From positions 186,001 to 250,000 of the forward strand of contig UWYS01000004.1 in the NCBI GenBank assembly GCA_900291925.1: DNA of 64,000 nt. Direction: 5' to 3'. Numbering within the stretch: the stretch's first letter is position 1; each line of letters starts with the position of its first letter. The translations under genes were made by a program, and so were the position numbers. A model generated the notes under the pieces. The model was not told where the DNA came from, made no database searches, and worked only from the letters and a program-made list of their open reading frames with translations. This DNA comes from Thecaphora thlaspeos. Lineage: Eukaryota; Basidiomycota; Ustilaginomycetes; Urocystidales; Glomosporiaceae. Below, piece by piece: positions 13,259 to 24,732 of the stretch.

Positions 13259-13442
13259 TCGGCGCGGTGTCCGGAACGGGTACAGTGTAATGCAAGGCGA
13301 CAAGGTCACTCGAGGGCCGCCCTCTCGTGAGTTGCTACGGCCTCGCAACAATCAACAGCACTTGAAAGATACAACCCAACCCACACTTCTTCGCGCCCTC
13401 CCGCCCGCCCGCCCGCCGGTATCGTCTCGCTGTACGGACATA

Positions 13443-15797
13443 TCAATCGCCATCCAGCACCCACCTCTGCAACCCTTCACTGGCGCCCCACACTCGATCG
13501 AGCATGACGACCTCTAACCAAGTCTGGAGCGACTTTCGTCGAGTCTCTAGGTATTTTGCGTCGTACTTGTGCAGCAGGCCTGTGCGTCTCGATGGGAGGG
13601 GAGGGAGGTATTTCGCTTGGTCCTGAGCGAGTTCCGCAGCGCAACGGAAGAACGACCAGGTCAGTAAAACATGACAACGACAACAACAACAGCGAAACGA
13701 CGAAACGGTCAGAGGTGATAGCAAGGTCGAGGAAAGGAATGGAAGCGTACCTTGAATTCTGTCGACAAGACTTGTCTCAACCGGACAAAGGAAGAGAAGC
13801 GTCTAAAGATGGTGATGACGGTTCCCTAACCATATTTCGCACGCAAGCAGTCAACGGGGTTTAGCAATCCCTCCCACCTGCCTTCTTACGCATCCACAGG
13901 CGCAAGACGATGAAGGAAACGGGCAGCTCACCTGTTTACTGATAATCCTAACTTCAAACACGACCCACCCTCTCGCCTGTGCACCTACCTCTTTCCACCC
14001 TCTTATCTTTACCTCCCTTGCGAACCTTTCACCCTGCGTCATTCCTCCTTCCTCCGACTCTCCTGATCTTCTAGCGCGTCTTCTTCGAGCTACGTCGCAA
14101 CTTGCGCCGCTCCTACGACGTTCCAACGAAGTCGCACCGCTAGAGGAACACGTGACGGTGGATACGGGCAGGGAGAGGAGAGAGGTAGGTAGAGAGTCGA
14201 GAGAAGTTCGATCCGTCTCCATCAGCGAGGTGTGCGCGAACGTCGGACTGGATGGTACCGATGCGCTGATACCTCGAGCAGCACGACAGGTCCAGTTCAA
14301 ATCTGCCTCAGATTCGTCCTTCGTCGGCTGGTCAGAGCGTGGAGGAGCGGGAACGAGAGGCGTGTGGAACAACTCTTCGATCCTACTCCCAATCGTCGAC
14401 AGTCTCACAGCAGTCCCTCTTGACGAGCCCGCTTCGCCGCTGTGCTGCTGATGAGTGCCCGCATCGGACCGCAGAGCTTGTAGCTTGTTGCCGTGCAGCG
14501 TCAGATGTTCCGTCTGCGTCGCGCTCACTTCGATCGTCGGCGTCGCGCGTCGTGAGACCGACGGCAGCTCCAGCCTCTCGGTCCTTGTCGTCGTGACGAT
14601 GGAGCTTCGCTTCGAAGAGCTCAAAGAGCCGGCGCGGCTCGTGCGTCGTTCCACGCTGGATGTGGCGGTGACGAGGGAGGATGTCGTCAAGGTGGCGAAG
14701 GCTGGATCGTTCGTACTGCCTGCTTGCCGTGGCGGCTTGGCGAGGTACTCGCACGAGGACGACGCAGCGTCCGAAGAGACACTGACCATGTCGTCGTCGT
14801 TGTCCGAGTCTAACGCCTCCTCATCATCGTCGCCGCCAAAGTTGAGCGCTCTGGCCGTCGGTCGTGGCGCTCTGAGCTGTAGACTCCCTCCGCCTCCACC
14901 CTCGTCGCGCTCTGCGATGCTCGCCCTTTTGCCGCGATGAGGTATGGCTAGCTTGTCTGTTGCGAGCGGAGTCGAAGAGGAAGGTGTTCGCCTACCCGGC
15001 TCCAATGCGTCGGGGAACGACTGGAGGAAGAAGGCGGGCGGCGTGCGCGTTCGAGCCTTGTCGTCGTACCGCTGCTGCATCGGTGAGGCCAAGGGCGTCG
15101 TCGAGCTTGCCAGTGTCCTCGAGATGGACGAGTCTAGCGAGGGATTTGCGCTGCCAGGTCCGCGGTCGTTGGAAGCCTCTCGATCGCGTTGATGCTGCTG
15201 CTGCTGCTGCGATTCGAAGCAAGAGGGGGACTCGTGGGTGCGCCTCCTGCCGCCCTTTAGCCGTCCAACGACGTTGCCATTGAGTACGCGCTCGCCGTAC
15301 TCGTTGAGGTAAGCGTCGTCTAGCGCGAGTCGTTCACGCAGTCGGGAGGCGGGGCGTTGCTGTACGGCTGCTGGATCGTCCAAGGAGCCATGCTGATGTG
15401 TCTGTACTGGTCCGGTGAGGATAATGCTCTGCTGAGCCTGTTGATCGCCGCGGACCGAGCCCATCTTTGAGGACAAGCCACCGGTGGGGAGGTGATCCTG
15501 TTCTGCGTCGTCGTTTCGCTCTTTTGGCAAAACGTCGCTGCCACGGCTTCTGCCAGTATGGCGCGCCGGGAGGTTGAACGAGAATGGGCGGACGTCCAAG
15601 GGCGAGTAGATGCGCTCCAGCTTCGAGCCGGGAGAAAAGAGGGGCGCGCAGGGTATTGAGACGGGCGGGGGTGCATGGTGTGTTGCTGGCAGCTCGCTCG
15701 CGGTGGCGCTGCCAGCGGCGTGGCTGATGCGGAGCGAGGCGAGGTCGAGGAGGTCGGATGTAGCCAGCTGGAGTTCGCGGGCTAGCTCTTGGTCCAT
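13443..15797 (-). CDS. PX-domain protein (Ypt35-like), C-terminal phosphoinositide-binding domain
   Basis: Model: complement(join(13443..13622, 13751..13825, 13932..15797)), 706 aa, introns of 128 and 106 bp, all phase 0. The first ~590 residues are Ser/Thr/Arg-rich and look disordered, with acidic and polyGln patches. The last ~110 residues form a PX domain spread over three exons: VKIRGWKEVG and GWVVFEVRII, then TVITIFRRFSSFVRLR, then YLPPLPSRRTGLL and LETRRKSLQTWLE, ending at a WVLDGD stop. PX domains bind PI3P on endosomes and vacuoles. The WLE...WGAS...WVLDGD ending resembles fungal Ypt35, a Vps13 adaptor in yeast; that role is inference. The start at 15797 (MDQELARELQ) is the ATG nearest the divergent thioesterase promoter. 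Confidence 0.85.
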
Positions 15798-16190
15798 GGT
15801 GGGCGATGGGAGGTGTGCTATGTGGTCGGTGGTGCAAGGTGCGGGCGTGCCATGCTGTGCAAGGCAGCGCGTGCGACTGTACGATGGTGGAGCAGAGGCA
15901 AGGGATACGGTGGGACGAAGGAAGGCGGCAAAGGCGGCGAAGCGGGGCCAAAGCAGGCGCGCCCTCCACCCATTCTTATTACTAATCAACTCCACTTTTC
16001 ACTCTGCCTCGCGCACGGGCCCGCACACTCTCTGGACGCGCCCGCCCCACGCGCTCCCCGCCCAACAGGGCGCGTTTTTCCCTTGTTCCCTTGCCTTGTT
16101 CCCTTGCCTTGTTCCCTTGCCTTTCTCCCTTCCCTCCCTCCACTAACCCCCCCCCCCCCTTCTTTTGCAGCATCGCCCACGCCCGCCACC
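15798..16190. other. Divergent promoter region, PX gene / thioesterase
   Basis: This 393-bp space separates two divergent start codons. It contains three direct copies of the 13-mer CTTGTTCCCTTGC (16082-16120), a run of 13 C (16147-16159), and TTCTTTTGCAG, which could be the 3' end of a 5'UTR intron for the thioesterase gene. No gene is seen. Confidence 0.6.
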
Positions 16191-16767
16191 ATGTCGATAC
16201 CACAACAGCAGCCCGTCACGCTCGACATGCTCAACGGCCTGCACGAAAAGGTGCTCGACGCCAACCCCGTCTACACGTTTTTGCTGAAAGACGTGAGTAT
16301 AGTGTATGCGCACCTCCTCTCTCTCCCTTCGTCTTCCTCCCCGTCTCTCTCGAACAAGTCTTCTGAAACCTACCACGTCGCTCCCGGCGCCTGGGCCCGT
16401 CCTTTAGCTGGAGCTCATCTCCGTCTCTCCCGGCAACGTCAAGGCCGAGCTGCCGGTGACGCGTAACCTGATGAACAGTCACAACATTCTACACGGCTGC
16501 ACGTCAGCCACCATCATTGACTGGATCGGCGGCATCGTCATCGCATCTACGTCGTCAGATCGTTTCGCAAAGCGCGGCGTGTCCGTAGACATCCACGTCT
16601 CGTACGCCGGCGCAGCGAAAGAGGGCGAGGTGCTCGTCATCACCGGCACCGCATCCAAGGTTGGTGCACGCCTGGCATTCGTCAATGTAGAGATCAAGGC
16701 AAAGAAGCAGGACGGCGAAGAAGAGAGAATCGTCGTCACTGGAAGCCATACCAAGTTCGTCGGGTAG
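16191..16767 (+). CDS. Hotdog-fold thioesterase (ACOT13/THEM2-like)
   Basis: Small acyl-CoA thioesterase family protein, 153 aa. Model: join(16191..16292, 16408..16767); the 115-bp intron is phase 0 and ends CTTTAG. The 4HBT hotdog fold is visible: TRNLMNSHNILHGCTSATI gives the N...LHG signature on the central helix, and the following IIDWIGG carries the Asp in the usual catalytic position. It continues with beta strands (VSVDIHVSYAGAAKEGEVLV, RLAFVNVEIKAK) and the terminal THTKFVG-like strand (here SHTKFVG). The second Gly of the usual HGG is Cys here. The start has a good context (GCCACCATG). Length matches the family. Substrate is unknown; mitochondrial or cytosolic acyl-CoA is typical. 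Confidence 0.88.
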
Positions 16768-18173
16768 AGTTAGAGTGGCAGGATGGACGCGGCGTGTATG
16801 CAAAGATATCTGCGACGTGCGGCGACAGGTGACAAGCTGGCTGCGAGGCGCGAGGTGCGAGAGGCCACGAGGTATGGGTATAGAGGGACGCGGAAGTGCA
16901 GCGTCGTCCGTGCTGCTGAGCATGTACAGGTTTCCACCAGGCAAGGGCGGTGGGTCGTTGCGAGATCCAGTCAGGCCGCCGTCGTCGATACGTGTTTGGC
17001 GTGGATGTCGGTGTGGTGATACGCCTTGAGCGCGTGGGTAGGGACGAGGTGGGAATGCCTGCGAGCGACGGTGGAAGGGAACGAGGAGCGAGCAGCGAGC
17101 AGGAGATGCGAAGTGTGACGGCGGCAGAGAGAGAGAGAGAGGCTGCTGGCTAGACGGGGGAGCGAGCTACATACATATAGTTAATATGTTCTCGATTGTA
17201 CGGAGGCTGTGCCGTGTCGCCACCAGCATGAAATATGTAACGACACAGCCGCGACGGTGAGGGCGGGCGGTAGCGTCTTTGCTGTTCCTCTTCGCATGGC
17301 CGAGAGGCGCATACATGGCACCGATTTCACGCCAACGACAAAGGGAAACCTCTGCAGTCGTCCCAGAGTGTGAGAGGTGTGTGCAAGGCGAGCCCCACCT
17401 CTCGTGCGGGTCGCCATGGGTCGCCTGAGCGTGTGCTGTGCTGCGGTCTGGCCACCACATTCTCTCTTTGTTTTTGTTTTTCTTTTTTTTCCTTTCCGCG
17501 CGGACCTCTCACCGCGAGCGAGCGAGGGAACGCCTTCTTTTTTCCTTTTTCTCCATTTCTTTCTCCATTTCTCCACTCTTGCTCTTCTCGACGCACCACC
17601 ACCACCACCACCACCTTGCACTTGACTTTGACATCGCAGAATAACGCCACACCTTTACGCACACCATCACCGCATCTGAACCACTCCATCCCGTCTCTAC
17701 GACTGTGTTTCGCCCCGCCTGCCGCCCTTTCACCCCGTCCGTCCAACCTTCCGTGCTTCCTCCCGCCCAACACTCTGTTTTCGACCCTTCTCCATGGTCG
17801 TTACCAATTTTTAATGGCGGGTAGAACCGATCACACGATACGTCATCTCGACGGGTGGATCCACGTGCTCCTCTCTCTGCCTCATGTGGGGTAGAGAGGC
17901 GATCTTGTGGTCCGTCGTAGCTGTCTTTCGTCCCTCACAGACACCGATCCGTTGCCACCTTTTCTTTTCTCCTCGACGTCAAGAGGTTCAGGACAAATCG
18001 GTCATAGTGTTGGGAGACATTTTCGTTTCTTTGCTTTCACACTTGGTTCGTTTGCGAGAGATCATTCCATTCCTTTGGCATTGCTACCCCATCGACGATT
18101 CGAGCTACAACGACCTTGCAATACGACCACCGAACGACGTCGTTCCGCCTTCTGCCGTTCTGCCTTTGGCCCG
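16768..18173. other. Convergent intergenic region without a recognisable gene
   Basis: 1.4 kb lies between the thioesterase stop and the CPS1-like stop. Open frames here have no recognisable content. From about 17450 to 17800 the plus strand is strongly pyrimidine-rich with T-runs, and (CAC)n occurs at 17594-17615. This resembles the 5' leaders that precede genes elsewhere in the window, but the first ATG (17794) opens only a few codons before a stop. Confidence 0.5.
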
Positions 18174-19848
18174 TCACATCGGTGCGTCGGTGTTGCGCAT
18201 GAGGGCATGTAGGAACCTCGACGTCTTCGCATGCGAACGCACGTCCATCCTCTCGTCGACGGCGTGTTTACCGCTATCCATCATGTACGTGTTCGGATGG
18301 AACGGCCAGACGTTGCGGGAAAGCGCGAGGTACCACCTCATATTCGCATTGCCCGTCATGATGACGGGCGTCACCAACCTCTCCCTCCCCTCCTGCGCAG
18401 CGGGGAAGACGTGCTTGATCGTCGCTGCCAGTCGTCCAAACTGCCTCGACGTCGCAGATGACATTCGAGTCGGTTCGGAAGATTGCGAAAGTCGCACCGT
18501 TATCCTTCCCTCGCTCGTCGACGGTGCGATGGCGAGGGAGGTGTCGTTCGAAAAGGAGATGAAGTCCATGTCGTACCACCTCTTGGCGATCGGAAGGATC
18601 AGTCGTTCCATACCTTGCGTTACTTCGCGCACAGACGAATCGACAGAGATGCGATGGTTCACCGCTCGTGCCGACTCGGGCAGGGCGTTGGCTTTAGCGC
18701 CACCAGAAATTACGTCGATCGCCTGCGAAGTCTGGATGACGTAGCGTTCGGGCCTTGTGCCTTGCCTCTCTATACGACGGGCCGCCCGAGGCCATTGTCG
18801 CGGTGAGCGAAGTTGAGAACGAAGATGACGGTCCAGCTCGAAATCTTGTCCGTCGTGGTGGGAGGGTGGCTTCGCGGAGAGACCTTCTCGATCCTGTCGG
18901 TCCAGCTCGTCGGCGAGACAGAGCAGATGCGTCAATATCGGGTTGTGGCGAGACAGGACGGGCTCAACAGGTTCCCGCTCGAGTTGGACTAGGATGGAAG
19001 AGAGGATGCCGATCGCGGTGTGGTCGGGCGGGACGCTCGAATGACCTCCCTTTGCCGTCACCTCTATCTCCACGTCGGCGTAACCCTTCTCCCCCACTGC
19101 CGGCATGGCCACGTCGATCCTACCACGTTGCGTCGTACCGATTCCCAGACCTCCCTCGTCGAGGATGAATTCGATCGGGTCGTCGTCCGGATAACGACGG
19201 GACAGCTCGGCCGCGAGGGAGGAGGCGCCACGACGTCCGCCGACCTCTTCGTCGAAGCCGGATGCGAGCAGGATGGTACGATGCGGTCGGAACCCCTCGT
19301 GCGCCAGCTGCTCTAGCGTCTCGAACAAGGCGACGAGCATGTTCTTGTCGTCGCTGCTTCCGCGTCCCCACACGAGACCTGTCGTTTCGTCGTAGACCCC
19401 ATCGAATGGCGGATGCGTCCACCTTTATCAGGCTCGAGACGGAGTGGAAGAGAGGGAACGCTGCGGCGAGGTAGGCGTGTAGGGTGTTGAACACCTTGAA
19501 GCGATCATCGAGCAGCGGATCGAGCGCCATGTCATCGTAGCTCACCGTGGGGATGCGCACCGACTCGCCGAGGCGTTGCGCGCTGTCCCTCAGCCAGGAT
19601 GTGTTGGTCTCTGGGTACCACTCGACCGAAGGTGCCAGAGGCGGCGGTTGGATGGCACATGTCGGGACGCCGTGGGACGTGGTGAGCGGGAGGTCGGTCC
19701 ATGACGCGTTGAGCCAGTAGAGACCTGTGAGCAGCAAGGACAATACGACGAGGTGACGACCCATCTGTCGGCGGCGTACCAGCATCGAGGCGGGCGACGC
19801 GGCAGTTCGGGCCCGCGGCAGGAACGGCTTCTCGGAGGGTTGCGACAT
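18174..19848 (-). pseudogene. CPS1: CPS1-type vacuolar carboxypeptidase (M20 peptidase), broken by internal deletion
   Basis: Carboxypeptidase S is a vacuolar M20 zinc peptidase held by an N-terminal signal anchor. The N-terminal piece (19848 to about 19424) has that anchor (HLVVLSLLLTGLYWL) and the family segment leading to LHAYLAAAFPLFHS. The rest (about 19421 to 18174) reads in another frame: WTHPPFDGVYDETTG, WGRGSSDDKNM (bridging Asp), FDEEVGG (catalytic and metal Glu), ILDEGG, the GGHSS loop, ALPESARAVNHRI and KHAVDERM. Between them about 40 family residues are absent, including the AHxDVVP block with the first zinc His, and the two frames are offset by one base with no intron able to join them. 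The usual TGNTDTR is TGNANMR. I judge it a pseudogene; an assembly error in a divergent functional copy is the alternative. Confidence 0.72.
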
Positions 19849-20831
19849 GGTTGGTGCGTGCCCTTCCTGAAGATGAGGCGGTCTGTCGAGGCCTGGTCGG
19901 AGAGAGGTGCTTGGACGAGCTAGGAGATCGAGGAGCTATGGTAAACCACACGGAGACGGGCTGGCTGGGGGCCTGGCCGGCTGATGCAGATAGGCAGGCT
20001 GGCAACGAGGAGCGTACTCGCGTCGCACCGTCATGTCGCCGTCCGAGTGACCGAGGGCCGAGGGCCGCATTGCAAAGCGGCGCCTTCGCTCTCCAAGACG
20101 ATGCACGTCAGGCTTTGCGCGTGATGAGGCAGCAACCAGATCTCGATTGACACAGGGCGTCATGCCAACAGGCATCACCATTCAACTGCAGACGCCACGT
20201 GAGTGTAGTACCGACTGCATACAGAGGAGATCAAGAGGAGCGGCTCGGAACAAGCTTGGGGGTGGATCCTGGAACGAGGTAGTATAGAGAGTAAGAGTAG
20301 AGGGGACCGCCAGGTGTGGCTTCGTAGCTCCCGAGAGAGGCGATGCTACGTTCCGCTGCCTGGCGATGTTCGCACGTCTGTCCGACGGCGAGATAGAAGG
20401 TCTTCATCCGAGTCTAGGCTGACCACGTTCAGCGCGACGGAGGTGGCCGCAGCCCTGTGACCGCCGTCAGGTCGAATTGGGCTTGGCCGCTTCCTCTGCG
20501 GTGAGATGGGGGACATGCGTCGAGGTGGACAGAGCTCAGCAGGCTAGCGTTGGTTGGTCGGTTGCTCGCCAGGCGCGAGTGGAGCCTGCTACCATGGAGC
20601 CCGCCACGGCGGAGCAACGAGGTCCGTGTTTTCGCCTGTTGCAGCTGCTTTGCTCGCCTGCTGGGGGGCGTGCGGACGAGTCGACGTCGCTACCTTGTGG
20701 GAGCCCGTGCAGGACCTCACTTCCTGGGCAAGCGCCGGGGCTGTTGAATGCCTCGCGACGGGGCGAATAGAGGAGGCGGGACGACAGGAAGCGATGCACC
20801 TGGGCCGGGACATCGCTAGACGGTGCGGCCA
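19849..20831. other. Intergenic region upstream of CPS1-like locus
   Basis: About 980 bp between the CPS1-like start codon and the EST1/SMG7 stop, both on minus. I see no gene, RNA or clear repeat; short open frames on both strands lack family motifs. Confidence 0.5.
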
Positions 20832-23800
20832 TCAGCGCGGGTGCGGGTCGTAGAAGTCCTGCGCGGCTCCTCCGTACCCGCCGCCGCTAGAATAGCCCTG
20901 CTGCTGGTGGTAGCCGTGCACGCCGTCGGCAGAGGGGAAGCGAGCCTGAGCATCGCGTCCACCCGTCATGCCGCCGCTAACGCCGCTTCCGAACGGCGAC
21001 TCGTAGCTGTGGCCGTGGCCGTGGGAGGCAAGCTGCTGACCGAACGGAGAATCGCCAAAGTGCGCTTCGCCGCCGTTGCCGAACAGACCGCCACCGACGT
21101 CGCCGTGCATGCCATACGAAGACGACAGCTGGGCCTGACCCTGCGGCAGCCCCACACCAGCGCCGAAGCCGTACGAACCGCTTGGCGTCATCGAGTGGCC
21201 GCCAAAGCCTTCCTGTGCCGTCGACGAAGGATCGTGGCTGCCCAGCTGCTGCAAGGCGGGGTCCGACGGCATTCTACCCCAGCCGTAGCTGGCGGCCGGA
21301 GGCAAGGCTGAGCCAAAGGACGGGCCAGCCTGCGGAGGCGAACCGACGGGGAGTTGGGCATCGGCGGGACCGGGGCTCCAGATCGACCGGCCACTGTTGC
21401 CGTGGCCGTCCGGTGAGCCGTTGGCGCCAATCACGCCGCCGAACAGCAGGTGCGGCTGAGCGTTGGCGCTGGTCGGTGCCTTGCCCGGGACAGTGTAGCC
21501 CGGCGGCGTCGTCTGGGCAGGACCGCTTGACCGTCCTTGCAGCATCTGCAACAACAGGTCCTGTGCTGTAGCAGGACCGCGCGGCACGTCGCATCCGGGC
21601 GTCAACATCGACGTCGGCCTGATGGTCTGGCTCGGGTATGCGCTCATCCCTGCGTTAGCGGTGGTGGTAGCTTGAGCAAACAGCCGGGCGGCCTCGGCGT
21701 TGTGGGCGCGGTCGCCGAACCTCCGGATCTGCGAGGGCACCAGGATCTGCTCTCCGCTGTCGTCGTCGTCTTGGTCGTCTCGGTCGCGGTCGTCGACGCG
21801 GACGTTGCGCACCGACTCCTCGAGGCCGTCCATCACGATGCCATCGCCCGTCCTGCGGCCATCGACGGCGCGCATTGCCAGCTCGACCGGGTCATCAGTC
21901 ATCTCGGAAAACCCCTCGGATGACGCCTCGTCCTGCTTGTCGCTCTTGCCTTTCAGGGCGCCGCCGATGCCCATGCCTACGCCCGCGCCAATTCCAACAC
22001 CTGCGCCGCCACCCTCCGTCGCCGTCGTTTTCGGCAGCGCAGATGGCGCAGGTTTCAGCGACGGCGGCGTGACGGTCGCTGGCGAGCCGCTCGCCTCGAA
22101 CTGCAACGGTGCTCGTGGCTGGGTCTGCGAAGCGGCCCCAAAGACGGCCTCGCCGTCGTAGACGAAGAGGTTCTGACCGTCGTCGTAGCGGATAGGGCTA
22201 GCGTCGGACTCCGCAACGACCTTGGCGTCGATCAGCAAATCTGCGACGCGCATGAGCTGCTCCTCGTTCGGGTGCACCTGGCTGGGGCGGACGGCGTTGG
22301 CGTTGGCGCAGGCCTCGCCTATGCCGACGCTGACGACGGTGCCGCCGCCTGGACCCGGGGCGGTCAGCTGCATCGCCTTCTTTGTCGGCGTGAGGCCGCG
22401 CATGTCCGAGTCCTCCTCGAGGCAGAGTGTGGGCGCGCCGACGGGGCCCGCCTTGCCAATGTTGGGCAGCGTCTCGAAGGGGAAGGCGTAGCGCAGCACG
22501 TTGATCATCGCGACGTAGCGGCGCCAGAAGCCGTCGATCGCCTTGACCGCGTCGCCGTCGGCCTGGGCGCGGACCTTGACCTCGCGCAACTCCTCCTCGT
22601 TGGGGATCGCCTCCAGCGTCTGGTTGAGCGATGGCTGCAGCAGTGACGAGCCGTCGGAGTTCTGGCTCGAGGCGGTCGCACGCTCGCCCGAGCGCTGGAT
22701 GTACTCGAGGTGCGTCTTCATCCACTTGGTGGCCACGCGGAGCGCCGGGAGCGTACGTCGCACCACGGCGGTCAGATGGCGCACGGCGGCTGAGCTGGCC
22801 GCAGCCCCGGCCAGCTCCGAGAGCGGGTTCGCCCGGACCGCCTGGATAGCCTGCTGCGTCTCGTCAAGGACGATGTCGGCCAGCTCGCGGAAGATGCCAA
22901 GCACGTGTGCGAGGATCTGGTGCTCGATGCAGAGCCGGCTGGCCGGGTCGAGGCCGCACACGACGGAAGACCTCGCTGACGAGCGGATGGTGTCGGAGCG
23001 GGAGCGCGCTGCGTCTCGACTGGCTCGCTGCCTGCTGGCGGTCGTGGAGGAAGGCGTGTTGTGCCACAGCCGGGTCGTCCACGATGCACAGAGCCCGGTC
23101 ACGACAACCCGAACAATCAGGTCGGCAGGCAGCGCGCGCGCGCGCACGAGCGAGGCGAAGCTGGCCAGCACCGAGTGCGAGAGCGGCATAATGCAGTCCA
23201 GGCTGCAGCATACGGAAGCAAAAAAAAAAAAAAAAAAAAAAAAGAGGCAGATACCGCAGCAAGGGCAAGAAAGGGGAGATGAAGGACGATGAGCAGTGTT
23301 CAGGGCGGCCCTGCGGCAATCACGACACGCTGATGCGGGACGGAGAGGAAGAACATCAAGGGGGCGAAACTCACTGGACACGCTGGAAGAAAAGGCCGTG
23401 CAGCACGACAACGTCGCCGATCCAGCGATCCGTCCGCTGCTCGCTCTCGCCCAGGTCGATCGAGAGCAGCTCGACCGCCTCGGGCGAGCGCGCCTGGCGC
23501 TCCTGCTCGTCGTCCCAGGTCCTGGTCTGGTCCATACCAGCATCGAGCCACGTCTCGATCGGTTTGGCGAGCGTCTTGTCGAGGTTGACCTTGGCCTTTT
23601 CGAACGGCAGCCGGACGCAGAGGGCGCGGTAGCAGTGGTAGATGGAGAGCAGCGGATCCACGTTGTAGGTCGCGATGACGGCCAGCTGGTTGGACGGGTT
23701 TCCGTTGTCGGGCAGCAGAAGGCGGGCCTGCTCGTAGAAGGCCAGCGCCCGGCCAAAGTCCTGCTTGTATGCTGCTGACGCGGCGGCCGTCTTGAGCGAA

Positions 23801-24732
23801 GATGAAGCCGCGGCAGCGTTGGCCGCCCCACCGCGACGTGAGCCGCCTCCCCGGCCACCCGCCCTCTGTGCCGTCGAGCCGCGGTCGTCTGCCTCTGTTG
23901 TGGTAGCAGCGGCGGCGTCGCTGGGCGGACAGTGGAGCTCGCGGTACCTGGCGAGGTCTCCGCAGAAGATGAGGGCCTTTTGGATGATCTCGAGGAGGTG
24001 CGAGCGATTGGCGGGCAGCAGAGCGGCCTGGGAGAGGGTTTCGCTCGGCTGGGTCTGGTGCCTGCCGAGCGACGAGACGAGGGAGTCCGAGTTCTGCGAG
24101 ACGCTGCTGACAGTCGTGTCACCGTCGCTATCGCAGGCGATGCCAAGCGCCTCAAGGTTGGACCTTGCCTCGTCGACTGAAAAGATGCGGACGATGCTGG
24201 CGGCCAGCTCGCGCCAGAAGGTCTCCTCGTCCTGCAGCAGCTTGCGCAGCTCGTTTTGGGTGCGAGCCACGTCGTTGGCCGCCTTGCCGCGGCCGTTGGA
24301 GTTGCCGCTGGCCGCGGCGCCCCCGTTGTTGGCGCCTGCTGCGGTAGAGAGGGCATTTTGCTGGTTGGAGATGAGGGTGCGGAAGGCGGAGATGAGGCAG
24401 TAGGAGGTGTCGGTCCAAAGGAGGTTGTCGACGCCGTGCGCCAGCCGGTTGAACGTGAAGGAGAAGAGGAGGGTCAGGTATGTGTTACGCAGGTTCTTGC
24501 GGGTGAACTCGACGTCGGAATCGAGCAGCTTGAGCGGCCTAGCATGCTGTGGTCCGTTTCCCCTGCGGCCACGACCGGCACCTCGACCAGCAGCGGTACC
24601 GCTGCGCCCGGTGACGGCGACGCTCAGCGAGCGCTTGATGAGAGCCTCGAGCTCGAGCTTCTGCGATCTAGCCTGAGCGCGCAGATTGGCTGCCTTTGCA
24701 TCGCGCTGATGAGCGGCGGCGGCGACGGCCAT
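20832..24732 (-). CDS. EST1: EST1/SMG7-family protein (telomerase / nonsense-mediated decay)
   Basis: Model: complement(join(20832..23202, 23375..24732)), 1242 aa. The 172-bp intron splits a codon (CA|C) and carries a 24-nt poly-T tract (minus strand) before its acceptor. The N-terminal 14-3-3-like/TPR part includes FTRKNLRNTYLTLL. The EST1 DNA/RNA-binding domain shows ALIFCGDLARYRELHC, YKQDFGRALAFYEQARLL, LPDNGNPSNQLAVIATYNVD and IYHCYRALCVRLPFEKAKVN. The last ~500 residues are Gly/Gln/Ser-rich low complexity. No C-terminal PIN nuclease domain is seen, so it is of the Est1/Ebs1/SMG7 type and not SMG6. It may act in telomerase recruitment, mRNA decay or both; sequence alone does not decide. 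The start is the first ATG in frame (24732); upstream in-frame codons lack ATG. Confidence 0.88.

Noticed and set aside
17594..17615. (CAC)n run as a coding His-repeat
   Set aside because: No surrounding open frame has plausible coding character; it is simple repeat in an intergenic region.
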